Origin: Flavobacterium pectinovorum
Lineage (GTDB): Bacteria > Bacteroidota > Bacteroidia > Flavobacteriales > Flavobacteriaceae
Reading direction: 5' to 3'
Assembly: GCF_006438875.1 (NCBI RefSeq)
Contig: NZ_RCZH01000001.1
Span: 456,158-520,157 of the forward strand
Length of the DNA: 64,000 nt
The translations under genes were made by a program, and so were the position numbers. The notes beneath the pieces are model-generated. The model had not been told where the DNA came from, searched no databases, and worked only from the letters and a program-made list of their open reading frames with translations. Numbering within the stretch: the first letter of the stretch is position 1; every line of letters starts with the position of its first letter. Below are positions 9,388 through 15,987 of this stretch, in pieces.

Positions 9388-9450
9388 TACTTCTAAAATC
9401 ATTTAAGGTTTGTTTAGAAAATAAAAAACATATTAATGATTTTAGAAGTA
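9388..9450. repeat. 16-bp perfect inverted repeat between two sensor genes
   Basis: TACTTCTAAAATCATT (9388-9403) and its exact reverse complement (9435-9450) flank a 31-nt loop. There is no following T-run, so it is not a standard terminator. It lies between the membrane sensor and the PAS gene and could be an mRNA hairpin or a regulatory dyad. Confidence 0.6.
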
Positions 9451-9531
9451 TAACTTAACTAGAATAATACATTAAAGGAATTCAACTTTATACGCAAATA
9501 TAACTGTATATTAATTTTAAATACAAAAATT

Positions 9532-10134
9532 ATGGATACCAGAATTAATCGCCCAACTCCATCAGATAGAGAAGTTGATTGGAATAAGAATAAAGTTTTA
9601 CTGAGTAAAACAGATACAAAAGGGACAATTCTATACGCCAATGAAGATTTTATAGATGTATCAGGCTATGACGAATTTGAGCTGATTGGACAGCCTCATA
9701 ACGTAATACGTCATCCTGAGATGCCAAAAGTAATTTTTAAATTCTTGTGGGACAGTATTAAAGCAAGTCAGAATATTCATGTGATTATCAAGAATATGTC
9801 CAAAACAGGGAGATATTATTGGGTTGTTACTGATTTTAAAATCATAGCCGATAGCGATGGTGAAATCGTAGGATATTTTGGAACCAGAAAATCAGTTCCT
9901 GAAGACATTGTCGTAAAATTTATAGAACCGTTGTATAAAAAACTTTTACATATAGAAGAAGTGAGCGGAATTCATGCTGCCGAGGAATACTTAATTGGTT
10001 TTCTTGAAGAACGCAAGAAAAGCTATATGGAATATATCGATCATCTTATTGCAACAGGAAAAGATGATAAAAATAAAGTAAGTAAAGGCTTATTTAATGG
10101 TATTTTTGAAAAGAAAGCACCACCAAAGAAATAA
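9532..10134 (+). CDS. Aer-type PAS domain protein without chemotaxis output domain
   Basis: Residues about 22-125 form a PAS domain of the kind found in the aerotaxis receptor Aer: SKTDTKGTILYANEDFIDVSGY, then GQPHNVIRHPEMPKVIFKF, then RYYWVVTDFKII. In Aer this fold binds FAD and senses redox state. Here the protein is soluble and only 200 residues long. The PAS domain is followed by about 75 helical, charged residues (KFIEPLYKKLLHIEEVSGIHAAEEYLIGF) and a Lys-rich end, with no TM segments, HAMP or methyl-accepting hairpin. ATG start. Its position after a chemoreceptor-like membrane sensor suggests a shared role, which is inference. Confidence 0.85.
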   Translation: MDTRINRPTPSDREVDWNKNKVLLSKTDTKGTILYANEDFIDVSGYDEFELIGQPHNVIRHPEMPKVIFKFLWDSIKASQNIHVIIKNMSKTGRYYWVVTDFKIIADSDGEIVGYFGTRKSVPEDIVVKFIEPLYKKLLHIEEVSGIHAAEEYLIGFLEERKKSYMEYIDHLIATGKDDKNKVSKGLFNGIFEKKAPPKK

Positions 10135-10450
10135 TACTTTAAAAAACTAACTATATATGCTTCATTGCGTCAGGAAAATATTCAAAATCTAAAATTTGTC
10201 CCCCAACAAATCTGAAATCACCTTAGAAATGATAATTGAATATTTAGAACTTAAACAAGATTTAAGTTTGATACAGTGAAGTATATTTTTTTTAAAATTC
10301 CAATTTTGAAAAAAAAATCGAATTCTGAAATTCCAAATTCCAACTTAAAAAATCCTAAATTCTATTACCGATTGTTTTAGGCTTTTTTTAAACAATTATC
10401 CCACAAAAAATTACGCAAGGAATCGCCAGGTTTTTTAAGTATTTAATTTT

Positions 10451-10584
10451 TTGAATAGCCTCCAGCTTTAGCTGGAGATACTTAATGCGCACAATAAAAT
10501 GGCTTTAGCCAAATCACGCATTTTTGGCTAAAGCCATTCAGAGTGATTTTATACAAACTCCAGCTAAAGCTGGAGGCAATTCAA
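10451..10584. repeat. Nested-palindrome element (REP/MITE-like), intact copy
   Basis: A 134-bp imperfect palindrome whose outer arms are themselves hairpins: CTCCAGCTTTAGCTGGAG (10460-10477) and CTCCAGCTAAAGCTGGAG (10558-10575). The centre is another hairpin, TGGCTTTAGCCAAA paired with TTTGGCTAAAGCCA around a 9-nt loop. Its ends, TTGAATAGCCTCC and GGAGGCAATTCAA, are inverted with one mismatch. A decayed relative lies at 63062-63156. The rest of the 10135-10735 gap is AT-rich with only simple repeats. Confidence 0.85.
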
Positions 10585-10680
10585 AACAAAACTTTGCCGA
10601 AAAAATTATAGTTTAAAAAGGCTTAATTTAATGACATTGGGATAGATTCCAGACTCAGCACCTTAGAAACTTAGAGCTTT

Positions 10681-10735
10681 AGAACCTTTTCTTAATGCCT
10701 TTGTGCCTTTGAACCTTTGTCCCTTTGAACCTTTC
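10681..10735. repeat. Tandem array of CCTTTG-type units
   Basis: Short degenerate units (GCCTTTG, ACCTTTG, CCCTTTG, ACCTTTC) repeat head to tail directly before the 3' end of recG. The reverse-complement units (AAAGGTT) recur at 22387-22425 and 62936-62976. Simple intergenic repeat; function unknown. Confidence 0.7.
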
Positions 10736-12844
10736 TCAACTAATATAATTCCAAATATTCTTCTTTTTTGTAAGCTCCATAAAAACAGCTTTTAAGACGG
10801 CATGTTCGGGTTTTTGGAGCGGTCCGTCTTCTTTTAAGATCTTCAGGGCATAATTTCGGGCAAGACCCAAAATATCACGATCACGAACAATATCTGCAAT
10901 TTGAAGATTTAAAACTCCACTTTGCTGCGTTCCCATTAAATCTCCGGGACCACGAAGTTTAAGATCGACCTCGGCAATTTCAAAACCATCATTAGTCTGA
11001 ACCATTGTATCCATTCTGGTTTTACTGTCATCACTTAATTTATAGCTTGTCATAAGAATACAATAGCTTTGTTCGGCACCACGACCCACGCGGCCACGTA
11101 ATTGATGGAGTTGAGACAATCCAAAACGCTCTGCACTTTCAATAATCATAACACTGGCATTTGGTACGTTAACCCCAACTTCGATAACGGTTGTTGCCAC
11201 CATAATGTTGGTTTTACCTTCAGCGAAACGTTTCATTTCAGAGTCTTTATCTGCAGGTTTCATTTTTCCGTGCAAAATTGAAATCGAATATTGAGGCAAT
11301 GGAAAATCGCGGGAAATACTTTCGTAACCGTCCATTAAATCTTTGAAATCCATTTTTTCTGATTCCTGAATCAAGGGATAAACAATATAAATTTGTCTTC
11401 CAAGAGCAATTTCATCTCTCAGAAATTTCCAAACCTTCAAACGATTACTGTCAAAACGATGCACAGTCTGAATGGGTTTTCTTCCGGGAGGCAATTCATC
11501 AATTACAGAAATATCCAAATCGCCATACAAACTCATTGCCAGAGTTCTGGGAATAGGAGTTGCGGTCATGACTAAAACATGAGGAGGAATTTCGTTTTTC
11601 TTCCATAATTTAGAACGTTGTTCTACGCCAAATCTGTGTTGCTCATCAATTACCGCCAAACCCAGATTTTGGAATTTTACTTTATCTTCCAATAAAGCAT
11701 GAGTTCCAATTATGATATGTAAACTGCCATTCTCAAGCTCTTCGTGAATGATTCTTCGGGTTGCAATTTTCGTAGAACCCGTTAGTATTTTTATGTTGAT
11801 GTTTAGGGTTTTAGCCAATTCGGATAACCCGATAAAGTGCTGATTTGCCAAAATTTCTGTCGGTGCCATCAAACAAGCCTGAAAACCATTATCAATTGCC
11901 AGAAGCATACTCATGAATGCAACGATCGTTTTTCCAGAACCAACATCTCCTTGTAATAAGCGGTTCATTTGGGCATTGCTTCCCATATCTGAACGAATTT
12001 CTTTGATTACTCGTTTTTGAGCATTGGTAAGGGAAAACGGCAGATGATTTTGATAAAACTCATTAAAGAATTCACCCACTTTTGTAAATGGATGCCCTTT
12101 TATTTTATGTTTCCGAATAAGATTTTTAGTAATTAATTGCAGCTGAATAAAGAACAGCTCTTCAAATTTTAATCGGAATTGGGCTTTCGCCAAAGCGTCG
12201 GTACTTTTAGGAAAATGTATGTTGAATAATGCTGCTCTTTTCGAAATTAATTTTAATTCTTCGATTAAATAAGACGGAAAAGTTTCTGTAAATAAAGCTT
12301 GAGTTTCAAGAAACAGCTGCTCCATCATCTTATTAATTGTTCTGTTTGAAATTCCTCTGTTTGTCAGGGTTTCCGTCGAAGGATAAACAGGCTGCATCGC
12401 GGAGCGAAGGCTTTTTTCGTGCTCGCTAAATAACTCAATTTCCGGATGTGCCATACTAAACTGACTGCCGTACAAAGAACATTTTCCAAAAATCACACAA
12501 ACTTCATTTAGTTTTAAGCTTTCACGAATCCATTTATGTCCCTGAAACCAGTTTAGATCTATTTGTCCGGTATCATCCACGAAAGTGGCAACGAGACGTT
12601 TTTTGTTTTTGGCAAATTCAACCGTTTTGATATTGATGATTTTTCCAATAATCTGAACTTCTGAACCTGTATTTTGAAGTTCGTTTATCTTATAATAACG
12701 GGTTCGGTCGATATATCTATTCGGAAAAAAATTGACTAAATCACCATATTTATGAATTCCCAATTCCTTACGAAGCAACTGACCACGATTTGGACCAACA
12801 CCTTTTAAGTATTCGATAGGGGTTTCAAGGAGATTATTAGACAT
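10736..12844 (-). CDS. recG: ATP-dependent DNA helicase RecG
   Basis: This 702-residue protein has the RecG layout. The N-terminal wedge with OB-fold (about 1-230) contains YLKGVGPNRGQLLRKELGI. The superfamily 2 helicase core has Walker A LLQGDVGSGKTIVAF (about 297-311), Walker B AVIDEQHRFGVEQRSKL, TATPIPRTLAMSLYGDLD, and motif VI QLRGRVGRGAEQSYCIL. The LRGPGDLMGTQQSG stretch near the C-terminus is characteristic. RecG remodels stalled replication forks and Holliday junctions. Length matches the family and the start is ATG. Monocistronic, with simple repeats on both sides. Confidence 0.97.
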   Translation of the reverse strand: MSNNLLETPIEYLKGVGPNRGQLLRKELGIHKYGDLVNFFPNRYIDRTRYYKINELQNTGSEVQIIGKIINIKTVEFAKNKKRLVATFVDDTGQIDLNWFQGHKWIRESLKLNEVCVIFGKCSLYGSQFSMAHPEIELFSEHEKSLRSAMQPVYPSTETLTNRGISNRTINKMMEQLFLETQALFTETFPSYLIEELKLISKRAALFNIHFPKSTDALAKAQFRLKFEELFFIQLQLITKNLIRKHKIKGHPFTKVGEFFNEFYQNHLPFSLTNAQKRVIKEIRSDMGSNAQMNRLLQGDVGSGKTIVAFMSMLLAIDNGFQACLMAPTEILANQHFIGLSELAKTLNINIKILTGSTKIATRRIIHEELENGSLHIIIGTHALLEDKVKFQNLGLAVIDEQHRFGVEQRSKLWKKNEIPPHVLVMTATPIPRTLAMSLYGDLDISVIDELPPGRKPIQTVHRFDSNRLKVWKFLRDEIALGRQIYIVYPLIQESEKMDFKDLMDGYESISRDFPLPQYSISILHGKMKPADKDSEMKRFAEGKTNIMVATTVIEVGVNVPNASVMIIESAERFGLSQLHQLRGRVGRGAEQSYCILMTSYKLSDDSKTRMDTMVQTNDGFEIAEVDLKLRGPGDLMGTQQSGVLNLQIADIVRDRDILGLARNYALKILKEDGPLQKPEHAVLKAVFMELTKKKNIWNYIS

Positions 12845-13005
12845 GAAATAATTTTAGATTTTAGATTTCTGAATTTAGATTTAAGAAATAAATTATAGAC
12901 AAAAATCTATTTTCTTTATTCTATACGCTGTTTATCTTTTAAAAAGCGAAGATAGATTTTAATTAGGAAATTTGAAAATGAGAGAATTTAAAGTATAGAA
13001 AATAA

Positions 13006-13013
13006 TATCTTTG
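13006..13013 (+). promoter_or_regulatory. -7 box upstream of the DUF1697 gene
   Basis: TATCTTTG matches TAnnTTTG and ends 19 bp before the ATG at 13033. No TTG is found at a standard -33 distance. Confidence 0.45.
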
Positions 13014-13032
13014 AAGAATAAAATCACAAGAA

Positions 13033-13575
13033 ATGACAACACATTTAGCACTTTTAAGAGGAATCAATGTTTCCGGACACAATATGATGAAAATGGAGGC
13101 TCTGAAAACAATGTTGGAAAATATTGGTTTTAAAAATGTAAGAACCTATCTGCAATCCGGAAATGTTTTTGTGGACACAGAGGAAGAAAGTGCGTCGAAA
13201 GTAGCTTTTATAATAAAACAAGAGATTTTTAAAGTTTTTGGACATGAAGTTCCAACCATTGTCATTACCAAAGAAGATTTGGAATTGTGTTTCAAAAACA
13301 GTCCATTTCTAAAAGATAAAGATGCTGATACCAAAAAGCTATACGTGGCTTTTGTTTCGATTGCTTTAAAAAGCGAAAATATAAATGATCTAAAAATCAG
13401 CCAGTTTAAACCTGATGAAGCCAGTATTGACGGCAACAGAATTTTTATTAAATATGATGTTGGTGCAGGAAAAACAAGATTTGACCAAAAATATATCGAG
13501 AAAAAATTGAATGTTACAGCAACAATTAGAAATTGGAATACGGTTACAAACTTGCTTAGTATGTTTTCAGAATAG
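13033..13575 (+). CDS. DUF1697 family protein
   Basis: This 180-residue cytosolic protein begins MTTHLALLRGINVSGHNMMKMEALKTM, the diagnostic DUF1697 opening. It is followed by NVRTYLQSGNVFV and, near the end, the RNWNTVTNL signature. The family is widespread in bacteria and its biochemical role is unknown to me. ATG start, full length. It stands alone between recG (divergent) and a convergent zincin-like gene. Confidence 0.92.
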   Translation: MTTHLALLRGINVSGHNMMKMEALKTMLENIGFKNVRTYLQSGNVFVDTEEESASKVAFIIKQEIFKVFGHEVPTIVITKEDLELCFKNSPFLKDKDADTKKLYVAFVSIALKSENINDLKISQFKPDEASIDGNRIFIKYDVGAGKTRFDQKYIEKKLNVTATIRNWNTVTNLLSMFSE

Positions 13576-13583
13576 TTTGAGAA

Positions 13584-13710
13584 TTAGATAATCTGTCAAT
13601 TAGATAATTAGATAATGTTATAACATTGACTGCAAATTTTTAATATAATCAGCAGCAACAATAATTATCTAATTTTCAAATTATCTAATTGGCACATTAT
13701 CTAATTGACA
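13584..13710. repeat. Symmetric AT-rich repeat array (TCTAATTGACACATT family)
   Basis: The left half carries units such as GTCAATTAGATAATTAGAT and the right half inverted units (TTATCTAATTGGCACATTA, TTATCTAATTGACACATTA). The 46263-46391 gap has the same symmetric layout. Dispersed intergenic family; function unknown. Confidence 0.65.
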
Positions 13711-13712
13711 CA

Positions 13713-14219
13713 TTAATCTCTGATCCATTTTAGCATTATTGGAAATGCGCCTTTATTTTCCTTTAATGCGCGTTCCTTCCCTAAGCAAAGTCCGATCCAC
13801 TCCAGAAAAGGAAGGCCAATGTAAATTTCATTTTCAAAATTTGAAATCAACCATTCGGAGTCATTTTTATAACCTTCGGGATGAAAAACAAATTCAGTTT
13901 CTAATTGCAAATATTTCGCTGCAGCAAACGACCAAAGTATAGCACCCATTTCTTCGCCACCAGAAGGCCAGGAAGCTAACATTTCGCTAGTACCGGCTCT
14001 ATTTCTCTCGGCAGAAGTGGTAACAGCTAAATGTCCTGCTTCATGCAGAATATCGCCTGGATATAATAGTTTTTCATAGTCAATATAAATACAATTTGGA
14101 CCCACACTTAATCCTGGAAGAAAAGTTTCTTGTAACTCTTTTTCAATTACATTAATTCCAATTTCATGGAGAAATAATATGACTTTTTTAAGTCCTAAAC
14201 TGTTCTCTTTTATTGACAT
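13713..14219 (-). CDS. Hypothetical protein with HEAGH zinc-peptidase-like motif
   Basis: This 168-residue soluble protein has no signal peptide. LYPGDILHEAGHLAVTT carries an HExxH motif near residue 60, preceded by a strand (CIYIDYEKL) as in IrrE/ImmA-type metallopeptidases. About 30 residues later GEEMGAILWSFAAAKYL supplies a candidate third ligand (Glu). The rest (FVFHPEGYKNDSEWLI...FLEWIGLCL) I do not recognise. A zincin-like fold is a reasonable guess; substrate and role are unknown. ATG start; the gene ends close to a repeat array. Confidence 0.6.
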   Translation of the reverse strand: MSIKENSLGLKKVILFLHEIGINVIEKELQETFLPGLSVGPNCIYIDYEKLLYPGDILHEAGHLAVTTSAERNRAGTSEMLASWPSGGEEMGAILWSFAAAKYLQLETEFVFHPEGYKNDSEWLISNFENEIYIGLPFLEWIGLCLGKERALKENKGAFPIMLKWIRD

Positions 14220-14266
14220 ATGGTTGAGTTTTTTAATAAAAATTTATTCTAATTGTTTATTGCCGT

Positions 14267-15004
14267 CTAAATCAAATCACAATACCAGAATCCAAAATCA
14301 AAAGCATCACTGGAATTTGTATCGCAAGCTGTATCTGATGATTTTTCGGTTTTAGGTTTTTCATATTTTCGATAAACAATTTCTCCGATTTCAAAACTTA
14401 TAGGTTCCGAAAAAATGGGTCCGTCAAAAGTAAAGGTATGAAATTCGCCATTTTCGCCACAAACATCTACATTTTTAGGTAAATCATTTATAAAGTTTTG
14501 ATCAATTACCCGTCCAACAAAACTTTTATCTAAATAACGTTCATTTACACAAACCACAATAGTCTTGAATCCTAAAGAAATAAATTCCTGTATCAAATCG
14601 TGAGTTGGAATTTTCCAAATAGGAAAAACGCCTTCAAAACCTAATTTTGCCAATTGATCTTCTCGATATTTTCGTAAATCTTCCAGAAAGATATCTCCAA
14701 AAACTGAATGCGTAATGCCTTGTTCCTTTAATTCAGTCAAATTTTTGGTCATTACTTCCTCATAAACTTCCATCGTTGGCATTTCGGGAATTTGCAGAAT
14801 TTTCAAAGGCAAGTCGATGCTTTTTGCTTGCGCTTCAAGTAATTCTACACGAACGCCGTGCATCGAAATACGCTGAAACTGCTGATTGACACTTGTCAAT
14901 AAACATTCGATTTTAAAATCAGGGTTTTGTAAAATTTTGTACAAAGCAAGTGCTGAATCTTTTCCGCTGCTCCAGTTAAATAAGGCTTTTTTTGGTGTTG
15001 ACAC
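14267..15004 (-). CDS. PP-loop ATP pyrophosphatase, Dph6-like (diphthine-ammonia ligase family)
   Basis: This 245-residue protein begins STPKKALFNWSSGKDSALALYKI, where SSGKDS is the PP-loop that binds ATP for adenylation. VFGDIFLEDLRKYREDQLAKL and CVNERYLDKSFVGRVID are typical of the Dph6/MJ0570 group. In archaea and eukaryotes Dph6 amidates diphthine on EF2; bacteria lack that modification, so the real substrate here is unknown. The start is GTG at 15004 and no better start is seen. The C-terminal stretch is Ser/Thr/Asp-rich before the family's usual FWYCDL end. Divergent from the RAYT gene. Confidence 0.85.
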   Translation of the reverse strand: MSTPKKALFNWSSGKDSALALYKILQNPDFKIECLLTSVNQQFQRISMHGVRVELLEAQAKSIDLPLKILQIPEMPTMEVYEEVMTKNLTELKEQGITHSVFGDIFLEDLRKYREDQLAKLGFEGVFPIWKIPTHDLIQEFISLGFKTIVVCVNERYLDKSFVGRVIDQNFINDLPKNVDVCGENGEFHTFTFDGPIFSEPISFEIGEIVYRKYEKPKTEKSSDTACDTNSSDAFDFGFWYCDLI

Positions 15005-15093
15005 GATAATGTAATTTTCTGTTGGTAAACTTACAAATTTCGTTCGATTTGTTGGCGAAACCTTGTAACTTTGGATTTCTTACACGCCAAAAA

Positions 15094-15981
15094 ATGACAT
15101 TATTTAAAGAGAAGTATAAAATAGGTTCGAATCGATTGAAAAATTGGGATTATTCCAGTGAAGCAGTTTACTTTATTACATTAGTGACTAAAAATAGAGA
15201 CTGCATTTTTGGATCTATTGAAGAGGATAAAATGATTTTGAATGAGAATGGAAAAACAATTGAAACGGAGCTTTTGAAATCGATAAAAATTCGCGAAAAT
15301 TGGTTTTTTCATAATTGGGTTGTTATGCCAAATCATATTCATTTGTTGATTGAAATAATGGAACCACGATTTAAAAATAAACAGATTGTTGACAAACAAA
15401 ATTTGGGCATGCAAATTCCGCACATGGAAATTGGCGACAACCAAATTGGTGACAAACAAATTTTCGGTATGCAAATTCCACGCACAGAAATTGATGATAT
15501 ACAAATTGACGACATGCAATTTCCACACACGCAAATCGTAGAGACGCACAGCAGTGCGTCTGCGTCCGGTATATCGACAAACAATGAGGTAAACGATCTG
15601 ACAAACATTGGCGAGACGCACTGCTGTGCGTCTCTACGTGATAATTGGGGTGATAATCGAGATGATAATTATGGTAGTAATTTGAATGATAATTGCGGCA
15701 CAAATCGCGGTGATAATTGTGTAAATATTAATGAGAACAGAAATCGTAACAACAAAAATCAAGACCAATTAGATTCAATATTATTACGAAAACCAAATTC
15801 AATATCTTCATTTGTTGCGACATTCAAATCGGTAACAACGAGACAAATCAACGGAGTCGAAACCATATGGCAATCCAATTATCACGATCATATTGTGCGT
15901 AATTACAAAAAATTTGACATTATTTACAATTATATAAAAACCAACCCAAGAGCATGGGAATTGGATTCTATGAAACCCTAA
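15094..15981 (+). CDS. REP-associated tyrosine transposase (RAYT, Y1 family) with expanded low-complexity insertion
   Basis: A single-strand transposase of the IS200-like RAYT group. MTLFKEKYKIGSNRLKNWDYSSEAVYF and FITLVTKNRDCIFG are the classical start, and MPNHIHLLIEI gives the HxH metal-binding motif. The C-terminal part has WQSNYHDHIVRN and YNYIKTNPRAWELD; by analogy with IS200 enzymes the Tyr of YIKTNP is the likely nucleophile. Between these halves lies an unusual insertion of about 130 residues, built of 20-residue repeats (IxDKQ, GMQIP), two peptides read through REP-like palindromes, and an Asn/Asp-rich tail. The ATG at 15094 fits the family; an in-frame ATG at 15022 adds an unrelated extension. 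Whether the enzyme still works is uncertain. Confidence 0.85.
   Translation: MTLFKEKYKIGSNRLKNWDYSSEAVYFITLVTKNRDCIFGSIEEDKMILNENGKTIETELLKSIKIRENWFFHNWVVMPNHIHLLIEIMEPRFKNKQIVDKQNLGMQIPHMEIGDNQIGDKQIFGMQIPRTEIDDIQIDDMQFPHTQIVETHSSASASGISTNNEVNDLTNIGETHCCASLRDNWGDNRDDNYGSNLNDNCGTNRGDNCVNINENRNRNNKNQDQLDSILLRKPNSISSFVATFKSVTTRQINGVETIWQSNYHDHIVRNYKKFDIIYNYIKTNPRAWELDSMKP
15391..15535 (+). repeat. 60-nt tandem coding repeat inside the RAYT gene
   Basis: Units starting GACAAACAAA at 15391 and 15451, and a partial one (GACATGCAAT) at 15511, have an exact 60-nt period (20 codons). They share the internal sequence ATGCAAATTCC. The length keeps the frame, encoding repeated DKQ..GMQIP peptides. A shorter-period GATAAT-rich repeat follows the palindromes at 15646-15720. 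Confidence 0.85.
15538..15637. repeat. REPIN-like pair of inverted REP palindromes within the RAYT coding sequence
   Basis: Two 24-nt segments (15538-15561 and 15614-15637) are exact reverse complements of each other, separated by 52 nt. Each contains its own hairpin: AGACGCAC-AGCA-GTGCGTCT and AGACGCAC-TGCT-GTGCGTCT. A pair of inverted REPs of about 100 bp is the form called a REPIN, the known partner of RAYT transposases. It is read in frame as peptides VETHSSASASG and GETHCCASLRD. Confidence 0.9.
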
Positions 15982-15987
15982 TCTTCA

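Noticed and set aside
15022..15093. N-terminal extension of the RAYT protein
   Set aside because: The family begins at the MTLFKEKYK start (15094); upstream residues match nothing in the family and overlap promoter-like space.
15391..15535. CRISPR-like direct repeats with 60-nt period
   Set aside because: The repeats are contiguous, in frame and read as protein in the RAYT gene; there are no unique spacers and no cas genes.
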